Origin: CBCXVS01 sp965178525
GTDB taxonomy: Bacteria; Tectomicrobia; Entotheonellia; Entotheonellales; Entotheonellaceae
DNA: 19,044 nucleotides
Direction: 5' to 3'
Assembly (NCBI GenBank): GCA_965178525.1
Contig: CBCXVS010000138.1
Span: 1 to 19,044, forward strand
The notes below the pieces were generated by a model. The model did no database searches. It had not been told where the DNA came from and saw only the letters and a program-made list of their open reading frames with translations. Shown piece by piece: positions 1 to 7,807 of the stretch (the first letter of the stretch is position 1; each line of letters starts with the position of its first letter). The translations under genes and the position numbers were made by a program.

Positions 1-59
1 CACTTGGCTCGTTCATCCTTGAGAAATGGGGACTTCTGGGATCGGGAAAATGCACTTTC

Positions 60-182
60 CTATACGATCAAGATATCATTACCGGCGCCCATGCCAATAC
101 GCAGCGTCGTACTCTCTACAGTTGTACGGCTTTCTTCGAGCGCTCCCGCGTTAATCGCTTTGCGTATAATGAGGAATGACAT
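60..182 (-). CDS. Small FHA-like reading frame, probably truncated or frameshifted
   Basis: A 40-codon reading frame starts 22 bases after the corrected stop of the upstream cytochrome b gene and runs the same way. Its product ends with TLRIGMGAGNDILIV and then meets TAG. This resembles the opening strand of a forkhead-associated domain (usual pattern: IGR, a few residues, NDI and a hydrophobic residue), with Met in place of the conserved Arg. The Ser and His motifs that should follow are not visible before the stop or clearly in the other frames up to the window edge. I infer a remnant or frameshifted start of an FHA protein, third in the redox operon. It could also be a chance reading frame. 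Confidence 0.3.
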   Translation of the reverse strand: MSFLIIRKAINAGALEESRTTVESTTLRIGMGAGNDILIV

Positions 183-204
183 CGTAGTACCTAAGATCAC
201 CAGT

Positions 205-1064
205 CTAATAATAAAGTACTATTGTAATGTGTACAGCAATGGCAATCATCATCACAATCGAGACGGGAAGATGGATATACAACCATGCCTCAAGGAGATT
301 TTGAGTCCCATTTGAGAAATGAGCCGACTTTCAATATCCCTTTTGAGGGTCGCCAGGATGGTCAGTGTCTCAAAGGCTTTCCGTTCCGTTTCCGGAATGT
401 CGGTGTGCTCGAGATAGGCTTGAAATTCCTGTACCGTTGCCACAGAAGATGGCAGCGGCGTGCGGTAAAAAATGAGCCGCCAGCCCATATGCTTCTTGGG
501 AATCCCGCGTTGTATCTCTGCCGCACACTGGTCCGCGAAAGCCGGCAATTTGTCTCGCGCCAATACGTGTATCTGCTGCAAAATCTTCCGGTATTCTTGG
601 TCATGAGAACTCTGGTTGTTGATAGGTGGATCGCTTTCATATACCAATTCTTCGCCGTACTGCCCGAATTGTCTTGGGATTGCAAGGTAAACGTATGATC
701 CGACAAAACCGCTCACAACAACGACAACTAAAAGAACATAAGCAAGGGTATGAACGTTAAAACTGAAATGAAATCCTGAATGCAGCGGGATAAGTAGAAG
801 TGTTAATGACCCCATACAAACATGAAAACTGAGCCATGCTTGCAAAGAAAGCGATTGTGCATAATATGATCTCTTTCTTATGCCGTAATACATAAGACAA
901 ATAATACATAATAAACCAAGGCTTCCATAGATTAAACCCACAACCGTTCCTCCGGACGGCGCCCTATTGGCGCTATAAATCATGTAGACGGCGATGGAGA
1001 TTGCAGCGATGAGCGCCGTTATTTTAGGCCAGAGGCTATGACGATAGCTGAGGAACGTTTCCAT
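205..1064 (-). CDS. Predicted diheme cytochrome b membrane protein, C-terminus frameshifted
   Basis: This is an integral membrane protein with hydrophobic helices at about residues 16-31, 41-62, 78-100 and 105-131, then a soluble stretch of about 120 residues. Helix 3 carries His81 and His95, an HX13H spacing typical of bis-histidine heme b ligands. As read, the frame ends at 252 with an unlikely tail (SLRHGCISIFPSRL). Adding one base at the T4 run 299-302 restores NLLEAWLYIHLPVSIVMMIA and a last helix with a second HX13H pair, ending with TAG at 205-207. The start overlaps the stop of the reductase/ferredoxin gene (TAATG), so the two are translationally coupled. I infer that it passes electrons from the iron-sulfur partner to or from the membrane. 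Function and acceptor are unknown. Confidence 0.7.
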
Positions 1065-3460
1065 TATGCCGGGTCACCTCGGTGAAATTCGACTTGCGTA
1101 AAATATTCCTGCGAGACCCGTATGGCAGCGCCTGTCGGACAGCTCTGCACACAGGCCGGACCGATCGGGTCGTTTTGGCACAAATCACATTTGGCCGCAA
1201 TTTCTTGATGCCCCTCGCGCATCGACGCCTTCTGGCGTTTGCCCAACAGATCGAAGAGGTCAAAACGCTCCCAGAAGGTGGGTTTGGCGCGCGTCTCGAC
1301 CATGAAAATCACCCCGTACGGGCAGTAGTTGGCACAATTGCCGCAGCCAATACAGCGGTCCTCATAAATCGTCACCACGCCATTTTCGTCTCGCATAATG
1401 GCATCCCCTGGCGGGCAATCTTGCAGGCAAGGCGCACCTTCGCAGTGGCGGCAGGCAACAGGGACATGAATGTGGCCGAAACTGGGACCGCGTTTTCGAT
1501 CCAGCCGGGTCTGACCGTTATGCGTGGACGCGCAGGCGGTCACACAGTTGTCGCATCGGATGCATTTGATCTCGTCAATCAACAACACATCCGTGGCTTC
1601 GATGCCGCCATGCTTGAGGAAATCCGTCACCAGCGTTTTTTTCGTCGGCTCTGCCAGGACGGCCGCCGTCTCGATGTTGCGTTTGTAGATCTGTTGTTGC
1701 AAGTGGGTTTGCAAGTTGGGATGAGCGGCGACAAACGCCAGGAAATCCGATTGCCAAATCCGGATAACTTCCGTCTTCATGACCGCGCTAATCGTGGCGC
1801 TGCGACGATTTTCCCTATCCAAGAGGGCCATTTCGCCAAAATATTCGCCGGCCTGACGATACGTCAGGACATAGGCTCGGCCATGCCGGTCGACTTTCCC
1901 GACTTTCACCGACCCACTCCGGATCAGATAAAACGCATCTCCCACGTCGCCTTCGTGAAAGATGTCTTCCCCCTTCTTGAAGACCACGAGTTCGGCCTTG
2001 TCGGTTAGCTCACGAAACGTGACCGCATCGATATCGGGATACAGATACGTCTGTAAGGCGCGCAGGATCGAGGTGCGATCGATGTATTGCCGCACCGAGG
2101 ACTCGGTACTGATGAGCTTGAGCACGGTTCGGCGGGGCGATTCGAGGAGCAGACTGGGCGCCGCCGCGGCGATGGTAGCGGAACGGCGCCGGTCGGAGAA
2201 TAGACTCAGCTCGCCAAAGAATTCCCCTTGCCCTAGCGTAATGCATCGATCGGGGGCGGCTTCAAAAGAGAGCGCAACACGGCCATCGACGAGCATGAAT
2301 AGGGTGGTAGAGGACGGCGCGTTTTCCTGAAAAATCACCTCGCCTTGCTGGACTTGATGCAGCGTGGAAAGCTGCAGAAGTTCCCGCAACTGCGGGCTGG
2401 GAACATTGGCCAGCAAGGGCATGCGCGAGGTCATATAGGCCAGCTTCTCATCGACAGACGCCCCGGGAATGAGATGCAGGACTTCCCGCAACACGGGCTC
2501 GTCCACGGGCTCCACGGCCCGGCCTAAAATGTGTTCGATCACCTCATAGCCTTGATTTAACGCATGTTTGATGAGGTCTTGGCCGCCAATGGAGCCGATC
2601 AGATACAATCTGGGGACACTCGACTCGTAGCGCGGATCGATGAGGGGCAGGGCGGAGACATCGTCGGAGGCAAACGCAATGCCGCAACGCTGCAAAAATT
2701 GTCGTGGGACCTCGGCGCCGATCTTCACGAAAACCCAATTGGCTGGCACCTGCACAGTCCGGTCCGGCAAGGTGAGCGTCACCACGCCAGGTTCAATGCG
2801 CTCGACCTCAGAGTTGAAGCGAACCGTCAGGCCGTCACGCTCCATTTTCTCGTCGAGCTGGGCCCGCAGGCTGTCATTCATGCGGTAAAATTCCGCACTG
2901 CGATAGGACATGACGACCCGGTTGCGCTCCGCCAGAGCCAGCGCCACTTCCGCAGCCGAGTCGCCGCCACCGACGACGACAATATCTTGATCGGTGTAGG
3001 CCTGCGGGTCGATCAGACGATCTGAGACATGTTCGAGCTCCTCGCCCGGCGCCTGTAAACGCCTCGGATTGCCCAGCCGGCCAATCGCCAACACGATGTG
3101 CTTGGCCTGATAGCTATGCTTGGCCGTCTGTACGGTAAACACATCTTCTGTGTGGGTGATAGCGGACACGGCTTCTTGGGTATTGATATGTAACTGTCTG
3201 TCAGAGACAGTCGTATTCCAAGCGTGCAGGATGTCTTCACGGCTTCCAGCGACAAAATCGATGTCACTGCGTAGTGGAATCGCGATGGGTAGAGACATGA
3301 CATATTTGCCATATTGATAATAGTAATCAATGGTATTGGCGATTGTCCCGCGTTCAAGAACGATATACGTCAGGTCATTCGCGTGAGCATGAGCCGCCGC
3401 GCTCAAGCCCGCTGGACCAGCTCCCACAATAACGACATCATAGGTATCGTTCCGCTGCAT
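1064..3460 (-). CDS. FAD/NAD(P)H reductase fused to two cNMP-binding domains and a 4x[4Fe-4S] module
   Basis: The protein has 798 residues if started at the ATG at 3458-3460, which has AAGG about 7 bases upstream and lies just before the Rossmann motif. A longer frame reaches 3604, but its extra N-terminus looks non-coding. Domains in order: FAD-binding GAGPAG (13-18) and NAD(P)H-binding VVVGGGDSAAE (161-171), as in thioredoxin-reductase-like and YpdA-like proteins but without the CxxC redox pair; cyclic-nucleotide-binding domains at about 345-460 and 475-590, with FGELSL and FGEMAL phosphate-cassette motifs; a DmsB-type ferredoxin module with 16 cysteines (C633/636/639/643, C670/673/678/682, C703/706/709/713, C758/761/770/774). 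I infer a soluble electron-transfer protein taking electrons from NAD(P)H, gated by cyclic nucleotide and handing them to the downstream cytochrome b. Substrate unknown. Confidence 0.85.
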   Translation of the reverse strand: MQRNDTYDVVIVGAGPAGLSAAAHAHANDLTYIVLERGTIANTIDYYYQYGKYVMSLPIAIPLRSDIDFVAGSREDILHAWNTTVSDRQLHINTQEAVSAITHTEDVFTVQTAKHSYQAKHIVLAIGRLGNPRRLQAPGEELEHVSDRLIDPQAYTDQDIVVVGGGDSAAEVALALAERNRVVMSYRSAEFYRMNDSLRAQLDEKMERDGLTVRFNSEVERIEPGVVTLTLPDRTVQVPANWVFVKIGAEVPRQFLQRCGIAFASDDVSALPLIDPRYESSVPRLYLIGSIGGQDLIKHALNQGYEVIEHILGRAVEPVDEPVLREVLHLIPGASVDEKLAYMTSRMPLLANVPSPQLRELLQLSTLHQVQQGEVIFQENAPSSTTLFMLVDGRVALSFEAAPDRCITLGQGEFFGELSLFSDRRRSATIAAAAPSLLLESPRRTVLKLISTESSVRQYIDRTSILRALQTYLYPDIDAVTFRELTDKAELVVFKKGEDIFHEGDVGDAFYLIRSGSVKVGKVDRHGRAYVLTYRQAGEYFGEMALLDRENRRSATISAVMKTEVIRIWQSDFLAFVAAHPNLQTHLQQQIYKRNIETAAVLAEPTKKTLVTDFLKHGGIEATDVLLIDEIKCIRCDNCVTACASTHNGQTRLDRKRGPSFGHIHVPVACRHCEGAPCLQDCPPGDAIMRDENGVVTIYEDRCIGCGNCANYCPYGVIFMVETRAKPTFWERFDLFDLLGKRQKASMREGHQEIAAKCDLCQNDPIGPACVQSCPTGAAIRVSQEYFTQVEFHRGDPA

Positions 3461-3700
3461 GCTAAACCTTGTTGCCGATGCAAGTGTTTCATTGGGCGCA
3501 ATCAATCGAAGGCTAGCGCGATTAACACATTCGTGCAAGTCAGATCTGCTTTCTTTCCTGCCTCTCACCCCATTTCCAGCGTGCAGATAGTGTCCTTGGT
3601 GCATGTCAGGATGCGGGACGACATACGGCCCGTAAGAGACGATAGAGACACCTTCTCTACAACCAAGGTTCGTCGGGCCACACGCGAATTCACGGGTCGT
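3461..3700. other. Intergenic region upstream of the reductase gene
   Basis: This stretch lies between the start of the reductase/ferredoxin gene and the remnant tail of the nucleotidyltransferase. No convincing gene is seen on either strand; the frame extending from the reductase lacks recognisable similarity. It presumably holds the promoter of the redox operon. A possible minus-strand -35-like TTGCAC followed 17 bases later by TAGCCT lies near 3500-3530, but this is weak. Confidence 0.4.
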
Positions 3701-3799
3701 TCACGGGATCATGCCGCGAACGCGAGACGGCTGTCGGTGACACTTGCGGCACCCGAGACCATAGGTTCGGATGAGCCGAAGAGGTCGAAACAGATAATA
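3701..3799 (-). pseudogene. Severed 3' end of the nucleotidyltransferase gene
   Basis: Removing the insertion sequence and one TAATA copy lets the minus-strand frame ending in LTFLY at 4807 continue as YLFRPLRLIRTYG and about 20 further residues, to TGA at 3701-3703. An ending of the type FLYYLLRPxRLxxxYG is typical of the uncharacterised nucleotidyltransferase family (PF14907). The frame is preserved exactly across the junction, which supports this being the original C-terminus. It has no start of its own and is not expected to be translated. Confidence 0.7.
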
Positions 3800-3816
3800 G
3801 GGTTGTTCCCCAATAG
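3799..3816 (+). repeat. Left terminal inverted repeat of the IS5-type element
   Basis: AGGGTTGTTCCCCAATAG matches the reverse complement of 4788-4805 (AGAGTTGTTCCTCAATAG) with two mismatches. The outermost base may belong to the flank. Confidence 0.75.
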
Positions 3817-3869
3817 TTAATGAGGTAGGCTATCCTCCCCCAAACGATGGAGGGAGCCCAGCCAGGTCA

Positions 3870-4397
3870 TTGGTTATCCGAGATGATCGGCAGATGAAAG
3901 CCTTAACCGGTGTGTCTCAGACGCAATTTGACTTCTTGCTGCCCGCCTTCAGCCACGTCTATCAACAGGCTCAGCAAAAACGCTATGAGGAGGGTGTCCA
4001 AGCTGGCAAACGCAGCCGAAAGCCGGGTGCAGGTATCAAAGGCAAATTACCCACTCTGTCAGACAAACTCCTGTTCGTTCTATATTATTACAAGACGTAT
4101 CCGACGTTTGATGTTCTTGGTGCACAATTTGGTATGGTACGTTCGAAAGCGAATGAAAATCTCCATAAGCTCTCTCCCATCCTGTATGACACGTTAGTGC
4201 AGTTAGACCTCATGCCTTATCGAGAGTTGAAGACCCCAGAGTCGTTGAGGGAGGCGTTGTCAGGTGTGGATCAACTGATTATTGATGCGACTGAAAGAAG
4301 CTATCGCCGGTCACAAGATGAGACGACCCAACGTGAACACTATAGTGGTAAAAAAAAGCCATACGCTGAAAAATACAGTGATGTCGATGCCGGATAA
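3870..4397 (+). CDS. IS5-type transposase, N-terminal frame
   Basis: 175 codons from a TTG; an in-frame ATG at 3894 is an alternative start. It holds the helix-turn-helix-like N-terminal region (about residues 15-115) and the first catalytic Asp in LIIDATERSY (D139). After HYSGKKK at residues 157-163 the frame diverges into a short non-homologous tail. The break falls at an A8 run (4350-4357). Moving into the next frame there gives YSGKKKSHTLKN, the expected family sequence. IS elements often make the full enzyme by programmed frameshifting or transcriptional slippage on such runs, so this may be natural. Confidence 0.8.
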   Translation: MVIRDDRQMKALTGVSQTQFDFLLPAFSHVYQQAQQKRYEEGVQAGKRSRKPGAGIKGKLPTLSDKLLFVLYYYKTYPTFDVLGAQFGMVRSKANENLHKLSPILYDTLVQLDLMPYRELKTPESLREALSGVDQLIIDATERSYRRSQDETTQREHYSGKKKPYAEKYSDVDAG

Positions 4398-4794
4398 ATG
4401 GATCGTCTTTCTGGGCCGTACGTTTAGTGGTCACAACCATGATTACAGCATGTTAAAACAAGAGTTCCCACCGGACTTAGACCGGTTTAGTGACGTAGAC
4501 GTTTGGGTGCACCTGGGTTATCAGGGGATTCAGTCGGACTACAAAGGCGAAATGCTTGAGATTCCACACAAGAAACCCCGGAAGAGCAAGACGAATCCGA
4601 CTCCAGAATTGACGGCGGAGCAGCAGGCGGCGAATTATGCCGTGAGTCAAGTTCGCATCTTGATCGAACATGCCATCGGCGGTATGAAGCGTTTCAACAT
4701 TTTGGTGCAGCGTTTCCGCAACCGCAAAGATCACTTTGAGGATGATTCGGTGGGCATCTGGGCTGGGCTAGGGAACCTGATCTTATGCTATTGA
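4282..4794 (+). CDS. IS5-type transposase, C-terminal catalytic frame (second Asp replaced by His)
   Basis: 170 codons, overlapping the first frame. Homologous sequence begins at SHTLKNTVMS (residue 26), so the upstream ATG is probably not used and the product is reached through the A8 run. It contains SGHNHDYSMLK, GYQGIQSDY and the third catalytic Glu in LIEHAIGGMKRF (E129). The second catalytic position, normally Asp in WVDLGYQG, reads His77 here (CAC at 4510-4512), a single-base change from GAC. Loss of a DDE metal ligand should abolish transposition. It ends just inside the right inverted repeat. Confidence 0.8.
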   Translation: MMRLKEAIAGHKMRRPNVNTIVVKKSHTLKNTVMSMPDKWIVFLGRTFSGHNHDYSMLKQEFPPDLDRFSDVDVWVHLGYQGIQSDYKGEMLEIPHKKPRKSKTNPTPELTAEQQAANYAVSQVRILIEHAIGGMKRFNILVQRFRNRKDHFEDDSVGIWAGLGNLILCY

Positions 4795-4805
4795 GGAACA
4801 ACTCT
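4788..4805 (-). repeat. Right terminal inverted repeat of the IS5-type element
   Basis: The reverse complement of the left end at 16 of 18 positions. Its outer base falls inside the TAG stop (4804-4806) of the neighbouring truncated gene. Confidence 0.75.
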
Positions 4806-5958
4806 AATAGAGAAATGTCAGACAGCCAGGCAGACGCTGACGTTCATGGTCTCGCACATTCGGGGTAAGTATCTTCCGGAGAGCGTACATGACGTATGGG
4901 AGTTGGTCTGTGAAGCGCCCCCGCATCTTCAGATAGAGGAGTTCTTGTTCCAGAACACCTAACGGATAGTGGGGCGCCGTCAGATATCGTGCAGCGATCT
5001 GCTCGACCAGTGATTGAGCCTGTGGGTCACCTTCAATCCGACGCAGAACCTCGTCAGGAAGCGTCGCCCCTAGAAGGTCGTGAGCCAAAAGCAGTCCCAG
5101 AAAGAGGATGCGCTCGCTGTTCGTTCGACCGGCTTGCGCGATAATCTGTCCCCAATCGAGGTCGTGACCGCCGTCAATCAACTCGGCAATATCACAAATC
5201 CAGCCCAGCCGATTCCAGCGGTGCTTGGCGCCATGCACACAAAGGATGAGGAGTAAATCTTCCAGGGGAATATGGCGCACCGTTTTCTCTGGCCGAGATC
5301 CTGGCAGAGAGATGGGGGCAGAGCGCTCCCATAAGCGAGCGGGATCGAGTGCAATGGCAAAACGTCGTTGAGCAAGGCTCCAGTGCAGGTCCACCTCAAC
5401 CCCACGGTCGCGGTGAAACAGCGCATAGGCATGCTCCGAGTGCTCATGAGCCTCGTTCTGAGCGGCGGTCATCTCCGTCCAGGGCTCATAGCCCCGAGCG
5501 AGTAGCAGGGCTCTGGCTTCCAATCTCTGCCGTTTGGGGACCATGATGTCAAGGTCGCTGAACTGTCGAAGTAAGACGCTCCCGTAGAGGGCGGCGGCCA
5601 AGACAGGTCCTTTATAGGGCAGCGCCGTAATGCCGTGCGCATCGAACAGCTCCAGAAGCCTGACCAGTTCATGCGTGAGGCGTAGATTATGTCGGGCATT
5701 GCTATTGAAATACATCTGAAGCGATTCCATAATCGGCTCGGGTAGTGCGCCCACACCGACCGCGTTCAAGCTATGAAACAAGAGCGGCATGGTCCCGTGG
5801 GAAACCGCATTATCGATCACATACGACCAATCCAGATCGTGCTGAAGGAGAGTGCGAATCCGCTCGGCTCTCTCGGAATCGATGCCGACCCGGGCGCAGC
5901 ACAGGAACAACTCAACTTCGGGACGTAGGGCAACGGTCACGGTCGGGTGAGCAGACAT
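4804..5958 (-). CDS. Nucleotidyltransferase (PF14907-type) of a RiPP cluster, C-terminus cut by an IS
   Basis: The gene encodes 384 residues from the ATG at 5956-5958, with AAGGA about 9 bases upstream and 13 bases after the ABC transporter stop. A longer start at 6021 would overlap the transporter gene. Family marks: YKGP (115-118), then YGSVLLRQFSDLDIMV with Asp135 and Asp137 as likely metal ligands, VEVDLHW (to 193), and LCVHGAKHRWNRLGWICDIA (239-258). Members recur in lasso-peptide clusters next to HPr-kinase-like genes, as in paeninodin-type loci; their chemistry is not well defined. The catalytic core is intact. The last 30-odd residues, including YLFRPLRLIRTYG, are displaced to 3701-3799 by the IS, whose end creates the stop. 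Activity after truncation is uncertain. Confidence 0.82.
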   Translation of the reverse strand: MSAHPTVTVALRPEVELFLCCARVGIDSERAERIRTLLQHDLDWSYVIDNAVSHGTMPLLFHSLNAVGVGALPEPIMESLQMYFNSNARHNLRLTHELVRLLELFDAHGITALPYKGPVLAAALYGSVLLRQFSDLDIMVPKRQRLEARALLLARGYEPWTEMTAAQNEAHEHSEHAYALFHRDRGVEVDLHWSLAQRRFAIALDPARLWERSAPISLPGSRPEKTVRHIPLEDLLLILCVHGAKHRWNRLGWICDIAELIDGGHDLDWGQIIAQAGRTNSERILFLGLLLAHDLLGATLPDEVLRRIEGDPQAQSLVEQIAARYLTAPHYPLGVLEQELLYLKMRGRFTDQLPYVMYALRKILTPNVRDHERQRLPGCLTFLY

Positions 5959-5971
5959 GGATCGGTTCCTT

Positions 5972-7801
5972 TCACAGGTAAGGTTGAGCTTGCGTGGCAA
6001 ATAAACGCGCATAGGTGCCACCGTTGCTCGTCAAGTCATCATGAGTGCCATTTTCCACGATTCTGCCATCCTCAAGGACATAAATGCGGTCCGCCATCTT
6101 GACGGTAGAGAGCCGATGACTGATAAAGATAGCGGTGCGATCTTTCACGAGTTGGCGGAAGGCGCGAAAAAACTCATGCTCGGCTTGAGCATCCATCGCG
6201 CTGGTTGGTTCGTCCAGCATCATGATGTGGGCATCGCGCTGAAAGGCTCGAGCCAGAGCGACTTTTTGCCACTCTCCGATACTCAACTCCTCACCTCCGT
6301 CGAACCATTTGCCCAAGACGGTGTCATAGCCACGCGGCAACCCCGAAATCACTGGGTCAGCCCCAGCGTGGCGCGCCGCCGCCATAATGTGTGCTCGGTC
6401 GGGTGGCAGGGCAATATTGCCGTACCAAATATTTTCCCATGCCGTTGCCTGGTAATGGGCAAAATCCTGGAATACGGCGCTCACCATACCCCGCAGCGCC
6501 GATGTCTGAAATTGACGTAGGTCAACATCATCGAGTGTGATGCGTCCTGATGTCGGGTCGTACAACCGGCATAGCAGTTTGATCAATGTGGACTTGCCGG
6601 CGCCATTTGCCCCGACAAACGCCACGTGCTCTCCGGGCCGGATGCTTAAGGAGATATCCTCAAGCACTTTCCGAGAGTCGTTCGGGTACTGAAAACTCAC
6701 GCGGTCTAACACGAGGCCGGTTTGCACGGAGCGGGGAATCGGCTTAGGGGCACGGGGCTCCACGACTATGGGTTTGAGGTCGAGAAATTCGTATAGGTTC
6801 GACAGAAAAAAGTTGTCTTCATACAGCCTTCCGAGGCTGTGCCACACCTGCATCATCAAGCCCTGGCTGCGTTGCACCGCTTGGTAATACATGACGAGGT
6901 CCCCAAGCGTGATCAGGCCGTGCAGAGCGCGGTAGGTGATGAACGCTAAGACGCCAAACACCGCTGCGCTTGCACAGAGCTCAGCCGCCAGCCCAGCCAG
7001 GGTATATCTTCTGGTCAGGTGGAGTCTTTCCTGACGCAGTTGCGAGCGGACATGGTGAAACTGCTGAACAAAGTATCCCCCCAAATCGAAGAGTCGGATT
7101 TCTTTCGCATAGGCATCCCCCGTCAACGTCCAATTCAGATAAAACGCATGCCGCTGTTGAGGCGTTCGTTGGCGCTCCCATTCATATAACTTATTGGCAG
7201 AGCGGAAACGGACCAGGACGGCGGGAATCGCTGCGGCAAAGAGGATGGCGACCACGCCCCAATGAAACGCGATCAATAAGCCGAGTATGGCCACGAGAGA
7301 GAGGCCATTCTGTCCGAGCTGCAGCAGACCCTGCACCATCGCTTGAGGTCGATCAGGGGCTTCTTCTTGGGCGCGGTGCAGGGTGTCGTAGTATTTGGGG
7401 TTTTCGTAATACGACAGGTCGACCGCCGTTGATTTCGCATGCAGGATGTCGTACATGTGGTCCGTTACCCTCTGCGTTTGCACGTCACTGACGAGGGCAG
7501 AGAGGGCACGGCAGACCACGCCAACCAGGGCGATGCCTGCAGCCAGGGCGATGAAAAGCAAGGCCGACTCGATCGCAACGCCGGGCTCCGGGTCTGATAA
7601 ACCCGTGGCGACCGCATCCACCACCAGTTTCATGCAATAAAGAGCCAGCAACGGCAGCGCGCCCTGCACGCTGATCAGCGCACTATTGGCGAGTGTCCAA
7701 CGCGGTCCGCTTTGCCAGACGAGATGTACGGCGCGATAGATTTGAGACAGTAATGCTTGGCCTTTTGAGAAAGGCGCGACCAGCTGACTAAAGCCTGTCA
7801 T
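5972..7801 (-). CDS. ABC exporter, transmembrane and ATPase domains fused
   Basis: 609 residues, a half-transporter expected to work as a homodimer. The N-terminal membrane domain has hydrophobic spans at about 40-60, 78-102, 165-200 and 270-310. The ATPase domain has Walker A GANGAGKST (397-405), Q-loop Q445, signature LSIGEWQ (506-512), Walker B IMMLDEP (526-532) and H562. There is no N-terminal C39 peptidase, which fits a cluster with a separate leader peptidase. It starts 6 bases after the B2 peptidase gene and is followed 13 bases later by the nucleotidyltransferase. I infer export of the mature RiPP, as with the D protein of lasso clusters. Confidence 0.9.
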   Translation of the reverse strand: MTGFSQLVAPFSKGQALLSQIYRAVHLVWQSGPRWTLANSALISVQGALPLLALYCMKLVVDAVATGLSDPEPGVAIESALLFIALAAGIALVGVVCRALSALVSDVQTQRVTDHMYDILHAKSTAVDLSYYENPKYYDTLHRAQEEAPDRPQAMVQGLLQLGQNGLSLVAILGLLIAFHWGVVAILFAAAIPAVLVRFRSANKLYEWERQRTPQQRHAFYLNWTLTGDAYAKEIRLFDLGGYFVQQFHHVRSQLRQERLHLTRRYTLAGLAAELCASAAVFGVLAFITYRALHGLITLGDLVMYYQAVQRSQGLMMQVWHSLGRLYEDNFFLSNLYEFLDLKPIVVEPRAPKPIPRSVQTGLVLDRVSFQYPNDSRKVLEDISLSIRPGEHVAFVGANGAGKSTLIKLLCRLYDPTSGRITLDDVDLRQFQTSALRGMVSAVFQDFAHYQATAWENIWYGNIALPPDRAHIMAAARHAGADPVISGLPRGYDTVLGKWFDGGEELSIGEWQKVALARAFQRDAHIMMLDEPTSAMDAQAEHEFFRAFRQLVKDRTAIFISHRLSTVKMADRIYVLEDGRIVENGTHDDLTSNGGTYARLFATQAQPYL

Positions 7802-7807
7802 CGCTGT

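Larger units (their letters stand above)
3800..4804 (+). mobile_element. IS5-family insertion sequence, about 1005 bp, probably defective
   Basis: The element is bounded by imperfect inverted repeats of about 17-18 bp and flanked by TAATA at 3795-3799 and 4805-4809, a likely target duplication. It carries two overlapping reading frames that together make one DDE transposase of about 308 residues. Family assignment rests on the transposase: IDATE, YSGKKK, HTLKN, GYQGI and the C-terminal EHAIGGMKRF block are typical of IS5-type transposases. It interrupts the 3' end of the nucleotidyltransferase gene, and its right end supplies the stop codon of that truncated gene. The second catalytic Asp is His, so it is probably not autonomous. 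Confidence 0.85.

Noticed and set aside
1082..2008. Plus-strand frame of 308 codons opposite the reductase/ferredoxin gene
   Set aside because: The minus strand has clear ferredoxin and cyclic-nucleotide-binding motifs throughout, and this frame has none.
1064..3460. Calling the reductase a thioredoxin reductase
   Set aside because: The FAD and NAD(P)H folds fit, but the CxxC redox pair is absent, and the fusion to ferredoxin and cNMP domains points to another electron path.
3461..3604. Upstream start of the reductase at 3604
   Set aside because: The extra 48 residues show no similarity, and the internal ATG at 3460 has a ribosome-binding site and immediately precedes the Rossmann fold.
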